Shown here one piece after another: positions 33,573-46,189 of a stretch of 64,000 bases of DNA; position 1 is the first letter of the stretch, and every line of letters starts with the position of its first letter. The stretch covers positions 1,129,501 to 1,193,500 of the forward strand of contig JAPFBL010000168.1 of assembly GCA_026182355.1 (NCBI GenBank). The letters are read 5' to 3'. Made by a program: the position numbers and the translations under genes. The notes under the pieces were generated by a model. That model was not told the DNA's origin. It ran no database searches and worked only from the letters and a program-made list of their open reading frames with translations. The stretch is from Hermatobates lingyangjiaoensis. Its lineage: Eukaryota; Arthropoda; Insecta; Hemiptera; Hermatobatidae.

Positions 33573-35252
33573 CGTTTCATATTAAACTTTATGTGTGTAG
33601 ACGTAATCCTTGAAATCCCCAATATGCGTTAGTTTGATTCAGAAAAGTGTGAATTTGAGCTGAGATACCTATCAGTGATTTTAGTGTAATTTAGTTTCTA
33701 CTTTGAAATTCCCAAATATTGGGAATTCCCTGATCTCATAGTCGGTTTGTAGTCCACAATATACTCCTAGAAATCATAATTATTTCTTGATAATGGTTTA
33801 TAAGGCAAACCGATAAATTCACATCTATTCTTATTTCATGACACATTTAATTTTGGTGCAGTAGAAAAGCTATTTATAATTCAGCACTCTGCAATGCTCA
33901 GAAAATGGTATTTTTCACTTATTCCAGACACCACCAGTGAAGCGAATATATTCTGCATTGCGGTAAAAGATACACATCCTCATAGCCAGCTATTAAATTA
34001 ACTACAATTAATTTAATTAAAAAAAAAACAGATCATATGTACAACTCGCAAGATATTGCATTAAAAGTAAATAATCATAAAAGATTAACTGAGGGTTTAT
34101 CAAAACAATAATAAAAAGTGATATTTGATTAATTAATCTTGATTATTCGTGAAAATCATGGTATACTACAAAAACCTCCGCTGTATGTCTCATGGTATTG
34201 AAAAACAATGGAAAGAAAAAAAATCAGCTGCGTATAACCAACCTTATCAATAAATACACATGCAACAAGTTAAGTTGTGAATTCGAAAATAACAACTTTC
34301 ATGGGAAGAACCCTACAATATGATACTAATTGTTACATATTATCAGAATATATATGTCTTTTAATTTCTTATAGGGGATTGTGCTGGGAATTCTGTTGCT
34401 TGTTTCTCTTTTAATATGGAATACCAAAATGCTTTGCTTTGAAGGTTTTGGACATTTTAGGGGAAAAGCCTCAACTCTTGACCAAACCCTCACGAATACA
34501 TAAAACACGTGGAAAATACTGTCAAAGAATTCACAATACCCACGTGACTCGGCAATCAAGTTAAATTTCAAATGACTGTGAGGTAGTTTAAAGAAAGGCA
34601 AAAGTTTATTTGATTGTATTGCAATATATTGCAGTTGTAAAGTGATACTGTAGAATAAAATTAACCAGTATGAATACTGAACGTGATATCAATGTGTCTC
34701 AATTATTGGGGTGAAAAGGGTCAAGTTTGTGCCGAAGGGAACTTGTTTTGAAGGTCAGATATAATGGTAAGACTGATTTGGATGAAATTGCCATATGGGG
34801 TAACTGTTGCCTTCCCAGAGGTCGCGTTCTATCCCCGCTTGTCTTTCTGTTTCTTTATATGTAGGTTAGGCAATTAAATCCCATAATATGAAAGCTCAGT
34901 GCGACAATTGTTTATGCTTTCTTTGCTCTGGCTCAGCGACGCAGTGAACTAATAGCGTTTTATATACTTTATTTACTGTTTGCCCAAGTAACTTTTCAGA
35001 CATATTGAATAAATAACTGCATGTACAAAGAAGGAAACTTGCATCTAGAAATGCGTATTGGTTGACGTGAGCTGAAAACAATTACTTCAATAACTATAAA
35101 AGAGTTATTTGTAATATTTTCTTTGAAAAAAGAACAGAAAGCATTTCCCGTGATATGTTTTAATTTTAATTTACTAGCCCTGGCTACACACCGTTGACAA
35201 ATAAGAATAATATAATATAATATGAATATTAATCCCTTATTTATTTAAAATA

Positions 35253-35634
35253 CAGTACAATCTCATAGTACGAGTACATCATTGTACGAGCAATTCATTT
35301 TACGAGCAGCCATTCGTAAGAATTTTTGTCTCGTACGACGAGATCGTCGTACCTCAGGTCTAGGTTGTCTCCGTTTTACGTTTAGTAGATTTATAAAGCA
35401 TGATTATTTCTTGCATGCATTTCTATTATTCACATTCACATATACAGTCGTGTTTATTTTTTTCAACTGCACCTTTCTGATTAAAAAATAATCTAAAAAC
35501 AGGCATTTTAGAGATGGAAAACATTATTTATTTTCATATTAATTTCGATTCGAAAAACTATTTCGTAATACAAGTAAATCGCAATAAAAACTTGGTCTAC
35601 GAACGAATTAGACTCGCTCTGCGAGGGTCTACTG
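35253..35634. mobile_element. pogo/Tigger-like MITE (tentative)
   Basis: Preceded by TA, starting CAGTACAATCTCATAGTACG; the complement of the right end reads CAGTAGACCCTCGCAGAGCG. The shared CAGTA.A...CTC.AG pattern resembles pogo-type ends. The interior has TACGAGC/CGTACGACGAG repeats and no transposase. The right TA is not exact. Confidence 0.45.
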
Positions 35635-35639
35635 TCTAA

Positions 35640-38200
35640 GTGTTTTAACATTTCGGTAATATAGAATTAATGAATGTATGAGTTAGATCTAAAGTGATTC
35701 GGAATTTGGTAAAATTGAAGTATATTATTTTATGCTTTGAAATATAATTCATACTAGCAGAAAACAGGTTATGTTTGAATTCATGGTTATCCTATTAACG
35801 ATTAATATAACACGTGCCATACTGACAGGTGAATGTCAAAATATAAATAAATATTAAACGCTACTATAAATTAGTACAAATAAATAGTACGCATAAATTG
35901 ATTTGAACTAATTGTAATACAGAAGTATTAGATTTGATGGATTTTTTATTTTTAACGTGTTAGACACTCTTTTCATTCATCACTAAATTATGCTTCTTGA
36001 AACTAGAAATAGAACAGTTATACACCTTACAAAACATAGCACTATCTTTTAATATCAGCCATTTATGATCGGCTTCCCATGCTGGGTTATACTTTCTATT
36101 CATGATGGGAAAGTACGTAATAAACAATCAAGTAAAAACACAATCGGCAAGATAAAAGAAAGAAACATGCTACAATATACGCTGAACAGATCCAATATAA
36201 CACTAGAAATACAATACGAAATAGAGCATAGACTTTCCACTCACAACCTCAAACTATGAAAAAACTAACTGAAACGCAGTTTAGGATATGAGCTAGCGCC
36301 ACTGGCCCAGTGCATTGCACATTTTAACAGAACCATACTTGTTCAGGAATCAAGGTGTTAAAAAGACCAATGAGATGAACTCATTCGTGGTACTGTAGAA
36401 AGATTGAACATGTCTATTTTCTATGATATTTTACATACGTAATATTAAATTCATCAAGTCAGTGAATTAGCCATGATTAGTCATAAGGACAGATGGCTAA
36501 TTTCCGGGGAAATATTTTTAGCCTTATAGCTACCAAATTAACTATTTTGGATAACATTAGCCACATATGGCAACCCTCAGTTTGTCATGTGCAGTTCATA
36601 AGGGAAAACCCTGTTGCCAAAAGGCACAGAGAAGTTGAAGCAGACATGCATTTGGGAGTTAGGGGTCCTTCTCCACATATTATTAAAGTAATTAATAATG
36701 GTTTTTATCACCAGTTTTGATCTTGATTGAATTTGAAAGCCTGGTAAACTGTGGACCCTCACGTACGGCAACAGCTCTGTATATAGGCCACTGATATTTG
36801 GTTCAGTCATTAGGAGAAAGATTTGTGATGAGATAGTGAATGATAAGTAAAGATTTGATCAGAAATGTCATGACTACATATTTAGTTTCTTTTCTAATTT
36901 TCTGATTTTGCTTTATGGGTACGATGCATAAATAAACAACATAAATAAATTTGCCTCTGCAAATAGTCTACCAGGTGGTGAGGCACTGTCAGTACATTGT
37001 TTGCAAACAGTCACTTTTTGTCAAAACCATTTTTTGAAGACAACATAAAGGAAGGGTTAAAGTAATCGAACCCATATCTCTGATATCAACGCAAAACGTT
37101 TAATTTTAACCACCCACATAACCAAAGTATTATATAACATAAAGCAAACTTAAAAAGATAACATATAAAAAACATTACAAAAACTCACTTAGATATTTGG
37201 ACGTATCGTCGTCATAGGAATAAGATGTGACTCCCTTCACAAGAAGGTGAAAGGGACAAAAAATAAAGTAACTAAAAAAAAAAAGCTAAATAATATATAC
37301 AGAGGATAAATTAATAATAAATTGAAATAAAATAAAATAAGTAACTGTAATGAAGGAAAAGACTATTTAAAAAAAAAACAGAAAAAAACTAAAATATTGA
37401 TTCAAAATATAAAAAACTGAAAAAATGAACTATCGTTTGTGATTGACCCCGGAGTTATTCTAGCATGTATTATAGCAAGTATTATATGATATTTATCTTA
37501 ATTTTAACGCTTTTCCTGAGTTATAAAGCGGGATTTGAAATAAATATATTAATGAAAGCTGCTTTCAAGAATATAAGGTCTGTTTAGAGTAGTGGAGGCA
37601 GTTTTAAAAGGTATCATAAGTCTTTCCCACATGGAAGGTAACTTACAAGCTGTTTTACTCCAGAACTGAAATAAACTAATGGTATGTAATCTCTTTTATT
37701 TCTGGAAAGAAATAAAAGGGTTTTAAATTTTCAAACAAGTTCAGTAACAAATAAATGTGTTACTTGGTGAGTTGTAATCCTAATTATAATGTGCATGCTA
37801 TTAGGGGTACTAGTGCAGTAAACAGGTCATTGACCGGGAAAACATGCCACTAATTTTATAACTTACTTCTTCTCGATACGCAGCCATCCATCCATCCATG
37901 AATCGATGTAAGGATCAAAAATGTTTTTTTTATTTGAGATTTATAGGTTTCACTTCTCTAATGTGAAAAAAATTAGTGTGGTTTACACTCAACTTTACAT
38001 TAAGGATATCCCAAATGCCATATATCACAAAAAGGATATTTGTTTGTGATCAGGTTATATATTTGTGATATAAGGATATATCACAAATATCAATCGATCG
38101 ATTTAATTAATTGATTCTGTCTTATGTTCTTAAATAAATTTTGCCATTTATAATACAAAACCAGTTGGTATTTTTGTCTAGAAAAAAGTAATCCTTGTAC
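35640..38200. other. AT-rich stretch, no gene recognised
   Basis: A decayed hammerhead-like motif (related to 47893-47926) lies at about 37190-37225 on the minus strand, with the CUAUGA/CAAA core broken. A start fragment related to R1 (GTGTGGTTTACACTCAACTTT) lies at about 37974. Short open frames at 36.0-36.8 kb show no domain. Confidence 0.4.
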
Positions 38201-38204
38201 CGTA

Positions 38205-38658
38205 GGGGGAAGGTAGTTCAGTGGCAACGTGCTCGTCTCTAGAGGGTAGATCCAGAGTTCAATACCCACTCTGGCGCTCGATTTATTCCCATGAGTGGTG
38301 AATAAATCTGAGCATTTCGTCCCTCGGAGAGGATTTTAACTTTGGTCCCGAGCCTGTACAATGTCAGGTACTCGTTAAAGAACCCTATTCTAAATACGCT
38401 TGAGTTAGGCAAAATTTAGGACTTTCAATGTAGAATCAACAGGTAATATGGTACACCTATTACTAAAACGGGTGCCAAATAATAAATGAGCCACAGTTTC
38501 GCCCCTAGGCAATTATCTCTACTCTAAAAACACTTGAGGTAGGCAGCATTTGGGACTCCCAATGTAGAATCAATTTTTTTTTGTATGGTATCACAAATGG
38601 TCAATACTTGGTCTATGTGTGTTCCTTGTGGGACTGTTACTGCAACCTAACCTAGCTT
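38205..38658 (+). mobile_element. Chimeric or duplicated SINE
   Basis: A SINE head and most of the body (38205-38440), then about 80 bp of unrelated sequence, then a second copy of the late body from CTACTCTAAAAACACTTGAG (38519) to the tail TGCAACCTAACCTAGC. The block AAACAC/TACGCTTGAG-TTAGGCA is therefore present twice. This indicates recombination between two SINEs or insertion into one. Confidence 0.7.
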
Positions 38659-39866
38659 AGTTTTCTCTCAGCTTTGCCGTAAGGGCAACCATTATCATAA
38701 TTATCAAACGATCAATTAAATTAATTGATTATGTTTATAGTTGGTAGTAAATTTTGCCATTTATAATGCAAAAGTAGTTGGCATGCTTGTCTAGAACAAG
38801 GTAGTCCTTGTAAGGTGTCTTTCCTTTGACTGCCTATGACTCAATAATAAAGTGAAACAGCTGACATTAACATTAACTGAAATCCTCTGGTTTATCAAAT
38901 GAAATAGCTAATTAATAACCTAGCCTTGTAACGCTGATTGAAAGATATTATCAATCAAATCACATGTAGTGAAAGAACTTAGCCATGCTATATCATCAAT
39001 TATCAATAGATGAAATAGAGTCTAAGTTAGTTAATTATATAGTCAATTTCTTTTGCTATCATTTAAGAAAAATAATAACAATTAATAAATTGAAAATATA
39101 TCACAAATAGTTATTTAATTTCATTTTTAATTATTTATAGTCCATTTTATTGTACATTATATAAGTGTTTACAAATTTTGTAATTGATATCTTAAAGAAT
39201 GAATTCTTACAATTGAAATTAATAATTGGTTATTTTGCTTTTAAAATAAAGTTTACATGTATTGAACTCCGAGGTTTTTATAGGATTTAGAAAAACAAAT
39301 CTATCAAGTGGCTGCAGGTGAAACTCAAAAGTTGTCCGTCTTAATGTTGTTTTACCCTTTGCTGTAAATCAAATATTTATTAAACTTTTATCGTGTATTA
39401 TTCACCTAAATGCTGTACTAAATATTAAATTTGAATACTCTTGAAAATTAGAAGAGCGAGAGGATTATTACAAAGTACTTTAAAAGTACATTCCTCAAGA
39501 TGAAACATTACTCAAGAGTCACCTATATTTCCGGTCCTTGGATCTATTAATTCTATTGAGATGTGGAAAATGTTGTAACTTTTAGAGAAATTACAAAATT
39601 TGGGTACAGAACCATCAATAAATGTTCATACATCCTGATAGAAATACTAACAATTAATAATTGGTTATTTTACTTTTAAAATAAATTATTAGATTACATG
39701 TATTGAACTCCGAGGTTTTTATAGGATTCAGAAAAACAAATCTATCCTTAGAGGATACGGAATCCTTATTCTTAGAGGACCTCAGAATGTGTAATCTGTA
39801 GGCTTTTCTTACAGTGATAGATGGCGAGAGTGATTTGTGAACTCGGGTTCTGGGTTCGGATACAAG

Positions 39867-40153
39867 TTAGGTTAGGTTGTGGTGGTTCCCTACAAGGGAA
39901 CACTCATATTCCGAACTTTGGGTCCTTTGTGATACCACACAAAGAGATTGATTCTACATTGGGAGCCTTAAATTTTTCCTAACAAGTGTATTAAGAATAG
40001 GGATCTTTAATAACGTACCTGATATCGTACAGGCTCGAGATTGATGTTAAACGTGTTGAGATTTATTTACCTCTCATGAGGGTGAGAGTGGGTATTGAAC
40101 CCCGGACCTGCCAGTTGAGAGGCGAGAACGTGACCACTGAGCTAAGCTGGCCC
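39867..40153 (-). mobile_element. tRNA-derived SINE next to minisatellite
   Basis: Minus-strand copy. Its tail is the complement of TTAGGTTAGGTT (39867 on) and its head (GGGCCAGCTTAGCTCAGTGG as complement) ends at 40153. The 157-bp tandem array begins only 33 bp beyond the head. Confidence 0.8.
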
Positions 40154-40185
40154 ACAGCTACAAGTTAATGGAACGTTTTTGTGAG

Positions 40186-40970
40186 GCATGTTGGGAGTCT
40201 GGAGGAGCGAGAACCCCTGATAAAGGAGGTCACCAGGTGTCGGCAGGCAGTGTTTGCGTACAAGACGAGACAGTCGTTAACCATACTGGGATGCTGCTCA
40301 GACAAGCCACGCCGATGTGGTTTCACCCTAGACTTACACCAGGCATGTTGGGAGTCTGGAGGAGCGAGAACCCCTGATAAAGGAGGTCACCAGGTGTCGG
40401 CAGGCAGTGTTTGCGTACAAGACGAGACAGTCGTTAATCATACTGGGATGCTGCTCAGACAAGCCACGCCGATGTGGTTTCACCCTAAACTTACACCAGG
40501 CATGTTGGGAGTCTGGAGGAGCGAGAACCCCTGATAAAGGAGGTCACCAGGTGTCGGCAGGCAGTGTTTGCGTACAAGACGAGACAGTCGTTAATCATAC
40601 TGGGATGCTGCTCAGACAAGCCACGCCGATGTGGTTTCACCCTAAACTTACACCAGGCATGTTGGGAGTCTGGAGGAGCGAGAACCCCTGATAAAGGAGG
40701 TCACCAGGTGTCGGCAGGCAGTGTTTGCGTACAAGACGAGACAGTCGTTAATCATACTGGGATGCTGCTCAGACAAGCCACGCCGATATGGTTTCACCCT
40801 AGACTTACACCAGACATGTTAGGAGTCTGGAGGAGCGAGAACCCCTGATAAAGGAGGTCACCAGGTGTCGGCAGGCAGTGTTTGCGTACAAGACGAGACA
40901 GTCGTTAATCATACTGGGATGCTGCTCAGACAAGCCACGCCGATGTGGTTTCACCCTAGACTTACACCAG
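40186..40970. repeat. 157-bp minisatellite, five units
   Basis: Five tandem units start at 40186, 40343, 40500, 40657 and 40814, each exactly 157 bp, differing by a few substitutions (for example GATGTGG/GATATGG, CTAGAC/CTAAAC, GGCATG/GACATG). The units are GC-richer than the surroundings. Since 157 is not a multiple of three, long frames run through more than one unit in shifting frames, so the open frames here are not good evidence of coding. A GC-rich unique segment follows to about 41090. Confidence 0.95.
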
Positions 40971-41189
40971 GCATGTGGATGGGGGCTCGGTCAGTACAGT
41001 TACAGCGAGTCCACTATTCAATCTTCTCCCAATACCTCCCAACCCCGGCTACAATAGAATTACGGTACACAGCAATGATACACCGGCCCTATCATTCTCA
41101 AAAATTGTTTCATTTCTGACAGAATCCATTTTATTCAGAAAGGAAGATGTGCTTTTTTTACCTAACTCCTTACATTTGGAATAACACAA

Positions 41190-43110
41190 CAACAAAAAAT
41201 AAGAAAATATATTTAGTTTATTTTATACAACAAATTTCATTTTCTTTTAAATACTTTTGTAGGCGTATGTAAAATTTCTTTCTTTGATATACATCCCGGA
41301 ATAGTTCATTTATATTTTAATTGACATTGATATAAAAGCCATTAATTAATTCAATTGACATTTTGTATCTTAATTAAAATATCATAAAACGAAAGTTTTA
41401 GTCAATTTGATTGTAAGCGAAAAGGTCAATATTATATTGAAGATATCAAACTTGTTTGACCTTACCTATTGTTTTATTGCATTTTAATACTCGCCTGAAG
41501 TCACTGCAAGTTTTTTTACAAATATAATTGAAAAGTTGTTTTAATCAATAAAGTATACTTCCATTGCCTTTTTTATTTTCTAAAATCGGCAAAACTTAAT
41601 GTTATTAAGTTTTAAAAAAAACTTAATACAAGAAAATTGTATGGTTTAAAATTTCTTTATTTCTTTTTCTATTATTTCTTTATTTTTATAAAGAAACTTT
41701 AAATTTAAATCTTTAAAAATTGAAAGATTTTTTTTTATGTCTGAAAAATGAGAAGCTATTTGAAAAGTCTGTTCTGTTTTGTTCCTATGCCTTAAGAGAC
41801 AAAAATACTTTTGAATTTGAATACAGGGACATGATGCTGACAAATTAATAGCATAAAGATATCTAGTGACTGAAATGGTTGAGTTGTCCTATCAAAAGTA
41901 AAGACAGCTGAGTAGCATTCAGGAAAGAGCTGAATCACTCCATGAAAGCATTGAGTGTGTAGTAAACCCTTCTGACATTCTATTGCAAGTTATAAAAACA
42001 ATCTTCAATGGGCACAGACACATACAACAAACTGTATTAAGCTAAAATCTGTATACATATATACAGGCAATATCAATGTATATATGTCTGTAAAATATTG
42101 GTATAAATATGCAGCAAAACTTCTTTCAAGCATGTATCATTAAAGTGAAATGACTTTTTTCTTTTATTTATTTTAATCATTATTAATCTATTTATACTTT
42201 GACTATCTGATTGATTTTGTTTAACGTGTCACTTGACCAGCTCCTTTTCCAGTGGAATCCTGTCAGCAGGAAGTTAGTTCGTAGAATCGAATCTCTCAGT
42301 CTGAAGATCGTGAATGCCGAGACTGCGATTCACTTTAATTTTACATGTCTGTAAAATATACAGACAATTTTTGACTCACCTTCATTCGTTTTAAGATTTT
42401 TATTTTACACTAAAAATTTTGATATTAAAAAAGACAAAACAAATAAATTAATATTTTAAAATATAAAAGAAACTGTTTGTGTACGTGAATTTAAATTCGC
42501 TTCGAGTACCACTGCCAAAAGTACTAAATTTGAATAAAACTCGTTTAACTGAATGTAAAAACACACGTATTTTGCTTGACTTTAATTTACATATTTGAAA
42601 TTGTATTCATGTTATTATTTCATAATGTTGTGTTAATAGTATATGAATTAGGGGTGTTTTATAAGTTATGGTAATTGAATTAATGAATGTATAGTACAGT
42701 ATGAACGTTATACATTACTACAACGTACAGTAACAACTTACGTTCATTTCTAAATTTTGTTCGGCCTTTCAGAACTTAACTAAAACGTACATCGAGGATT
42801 GTCTGTTTCCAACATTTTTGAACTCTGATTGATTTTTTCAATCATTGTGATCAATTTGCTTTTGAGTATATTAATTTTTGTGAATTCTGAAAGAGTTCAA
42901 CTGATTTATTGTATTACTTTTCTTTTATGTTTCTGTCCGTGACATCTTTGCTTCAGATTACATTTTAAAGCTATCATCTATCGCTTTTACTATATTTTAG
43001 TAAGACAGCTATGGCTAAAAGTTGTAAATAAGTTAATATATGTTAATAATAAAAAGTATACTATTTTGTTGCTTCTTCGATTACTTACGATTTAGTTTTC
43101 ACAGTTAATT
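41190..43110. other. AT-rich stretch, one small repeat relic
   Basis: At about 42245-42335 the minus strand shares AATCGCAGTCTCGGCATTCACGATCTTCAG-like sequence with the minus strand near 2396-2450. This may be a Penelope-like or other retroelement relic. Otherwise nothing recognisable. Confidence 0.35.
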
Positions 43111-43118
43111 ATAAATAC

Positions 43119-43446
43119 ACTCATACCTCGATTGAACGGACCTCACTTTAACGGACAAAATCTCTAGTTTTGGTTACAGCTGTGCCCGAATCCGTGTATG
43201 TGTTTGGCCAGTGTTTTTCGACCTTTTTGGTCCTGCTTGGTGAGTTGTTTGTGAAATATTCAACATTTTTTTTTAACTGTGGTACTTGTAATCCCTGTAG
43301 AAAAGCGGAAAAGAGTCAACTTAACAGTATCACAGAAGGTTGAGTTGATTCAAAAGTTAAAATACAGTAGTATCGAAAACTTCGGATGATCGGGAATATT
43401 GGACCGTTGTTCCCCTATTTTAGACCGTTAAACCGAGGCATGACTG
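43119..43446 (+). mobile_element. pogo/Tigger-like element with transposase remnant
   Basis: TA flanks (43117-43118, 43447-43448) enclose inverted ends CACTCATACCTCGATTGAAC and, complemented from the right, CAGTCATGCCTCGGTTTAAC. Inside, 43300-43371 reads EKRKRVNLTVSQKVELIQKL, matching the start of the CENP-B/Tigger helix-turn-helix. At 328 bp nearly all of the transposase is gone. Confidence 0.75.
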
Positions 43447-45089
43447 TATAATGTGATTTATTGCTTGCTTTAAAGTAACTTTTGTTAAATTCAACAAAAA
43501 AATCCTACGTTTTCTTTTACTTTTAACCGTGGTTCTAGGAATTCATCTGTAGTTCGCATGTTATATGTAAAAGGTTTTAATGTGGCCAGAGAGTCTTTTA
43601 AAGAGGTATTTAGAGATCCGGACTACCCCCTCTAAAAATTTAATCTAAATCAGATACATATATAGAAAGTTTTAAAAAGGAGAGAAGGGTGATGCTTCTG
43701 CGGTCTGTGGCTCCCTTAAGGGTCATTTAGGGACTGGGACTGATTCCATTGGCTTCGTCGGAAAAATATACATAAAAATGGTGAATTGTAAATCTGTTTT
43801 TCTCTTTTTTGGTCCTGTAAAGCTACAGGGAACACACATACACACACTCACCCTCTATATATATTTATCTCTTCTCAGTCGCCTACTATGCGGTATTTAT
43901 TCATGTTGAGAGAAAAAGTTTCCACAATCAAATGCTTTTATAATAACAGAATGTTTCCTGTATGTTTTTTTTTTTGCATAAATTACTCTAAAATTCTCTT
44001 TTTTTGCATCAATAAATGAATTTTTAATTGAGTAAAATATCGGACTATATCAATAAATTTGCTAAGTTATGTTTGTTATGTTTTGATAGTTTATATTTGT
44101 AATTTCAAACTTAGTACAGAAGGCCATATGGCTGTGACTTCCTTTTGCTGACTATAGCTGTTTTCACTAATGCAGCCCACATGTTTTTTCAACTCCTTCC
44201 CTCCAGACTCTCACAAGTACCTTCAAATGCCCAGTCCTTTAATCCATCACAACACTTATATAGACGGTATTTTATAGAATAAACTATTTTAGTTTACCTG
44301 ATTCTAAGTGATCTACTGGTTGTTTGTATTTAAATCTAATCTGAAGGCTAGCACAGCTAAAACTAATTCATGTAAAACAATGACAGGATTGTTATTATTT
44401 TTTACTGTGCTTTGAACGCTTAGTTTTAATAATTATTTGTAAAATCATTAAAAAAAAACTTAGTTTTCTGGTTTGAATTTAAATGTTTTAATTACTGTGG
44501 CTCACTTTTGTTCTTTCAACATTATGCTATAAAGTATTTGAAAATTTTTCTTGTTACTTTTTATTTCAATTTTTTATAATACTGGTGGCAATTATACACA
44601 ATATCAGTGGGATAACTTTGTTGTTACTGCATGAATATTGAAAGATACATTATCGAATAATATAATATTATAAACATGAAATGCCTATTACAAAATTTCT
44701 GTTATTTTTTATAGCAATGTTATTAAACATGTAATAATATTTTCTTGCTAGGTATGCGTAATATAAACTAACTACGAATTTAATAGGTGTTTATGGTTCC
44801 TTGTTTATACCAATGCAATATTTTCTAAGTCATTCTTAGAAAATTCATTATTTAGTAACGAATGTGAATAATATGCTAACTACGTAATAATGCCTGAAAA
44901 AGGAAATATTTGTTTGGTATTTTACTGGGTTTAGGATTTATTTTTTATTCTGTATTATTGAAATGGTTGAATTGTCGGAATTTTAAAAGGGATAACAGTA
45001 AAGGTTTTTGAAATGTATTTCATGGTGTGTTGTTTTCTGTTATCAAGAAGGAAGGGGCTGGTGACCTGGAGATAGTTTTCATTAATAGG

Positions 45090-45213
45090 TGAGATAGCGC
45101 GGGAGGAAGGAGGCAGAGGTGGGGTCGGTGGAGGGGCGGACGGGCAGTCAGTCAGTCGGTGAGTGAGCAAGTGCGCGCACGCGGCCTGACTTCGGCCGAT
45201 CCCATGAGCAGCC
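45090..45213 (+). promoter_or_regulatory. GC-rich 5' region of the host gene
   Basis: Composition changes abruptly from AT-rich to GC-rich with CpGs (GCGCGGGAGGAAGG; GGGGCGGACGGGCAG; GTGCGCGCACGCGGCC). TCAGTCAGTCGG at 45148-45159 resembles the arthropod initiator TCAGTY. No TATA box at the expected distance was recognised. Likely core promoter plus 5' UTR; inference only. Confidence 0.4.
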
Positions 45214-46186
45214 ATGCTGGAGAACCTGCGCCGCCTGGTCGGCAAGCGCTCCAAAAACCAAGAGGCTTCCTTCAAGAGGAGCGAATCCTTCAAAAGGATT
45301 TCCATCCGAAAGTTGGATCGTGGCGCCAAACGGAAATTCCCTCATGCGTCCAAACAATCTTCGGAAATTCCATCGCCTTTGGTCATCGACTATAACCAAT
45401 GGATTGATTGTATGAGAAAACAGGAGGAGGAGAATCTTCGTGAGTTGATGAAAGCTGGAGCACCAAGCCCTCCACCAAGGAGGAAGCAAGTGGAGGTTGC
45501 TGATGATGCTAGCATGGCAGACTCTGGGTTGAGTCTGGGCAGAGTGTGGGTGGATGCTATGGCTCCTCGCAGCTTGGAGTTGCCGAGACCCCAAGTGGAG
45601 ACAGACCCCCGAGCTCATCACAGTCTCGAATCTGCTCCTTCGAACAAACCCAAGGCTAAGACCAATCTTGCTGCCAGTATCGACTCCGGATTCTCCTTCT
45701 CCATCTCTATACCTCGTCTACCAGAACTACCCTCTCCCACATCGGGCTTCTTTTTCAAGAAAAAATCAAAACCTCATGAGCGTCGTTCTGCTGACTCCTC
45801 CCTTTACCAAGTAGTTGTCAGCCGACCAAAACTGAAAAATCTCAAATTAGACCCCATGATCTTTGTGCCGCCCGAAAGAAGGAAACCGAATACCATCCGC
45901 CGCCGTCTATTCGTGCAAGAAGTGCGAGATTACTGTTCACCTAAGGATTTGCGTCAGGAAGAGTGTCACTATGAGTCTATAGGAGGTAATGGTGTCAAGT
46001 TAGATGTAGCGTCAGAAGAGGAGGATGACTACGCGGCCGTGGACGGGTCGGTGAGTGGTGCAAGTCCTTTACCATCGAGGAGAACTCGCCGCCCCAAGAG
46101 GCGCAAGTCCCGCAGGCGACCTCACCTCCTGGTCAAACCCACCATTCACCGCATTCCTTCTACACTTCACAGAAATAAAAATAAAG
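45214..46186 (+). CDS. First coding exon of an unrecognised basic Ser/Arg-rich protein
   Basis: ATG at 45214 has a good context (GCAGCCATGC). The open frame encodes about 324 residues up to the splice donor AAAG|GTAGGT at 46186/46187, leaving phase 1. Reading on gives a stop at 46243, probably intronic. Features: a basic N-terminus with a repeated SFKR motif (residues 19-33, SFKRSESFKRISIRK, a candidate basophilic-kinase target), IDYNQWIDCMRKQ near residue 68, Pro/Ser-rich middle, acidic SEEEDDY (267-273), and a very basic stretch at 289-304 (RRTRRPKRRKSRRRPH) that could be a nuclear signal or membrane/RNA-binding patch. No enzyme motif, signal peptide or membrane segment. GC and codon use clearly differ from the surroundings. 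I do not recognise the family. Confidence 0.8.
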
Positions 46187-46189
46187 GTA

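Larger units (their letters stand above)
33079..33620. mobile_element. Family B hammerhead palindrome split by a SINE
   Basis: The left arm (GAACACTTAGTGTTCTTCTT, 33081-33100) resumes after the SINE as CAGGTTTACATCTGC (33437 on). The right arm is 33520-33620. The right-arm hammerhead is intact (33534-33572). The left one was already truncated beyond helix II and is now split at the core by the SINE. Confidence 0.8.

Noticed and set aside
40181..40848. Protein-coding gene in the 157-bp array
   Set aside because: Frames run through units in shifting registers because 157 is not divisible by three. Start codons and stops recur with the repeat, so the open frames follow from the GC-rich repeat.
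45159..45395. Alternative protein from a GTG start at 45159
   Set aside because: GTG initiation is not expected in this kind of genome. The part from ATG 45204 is treated as an upstream ORF.
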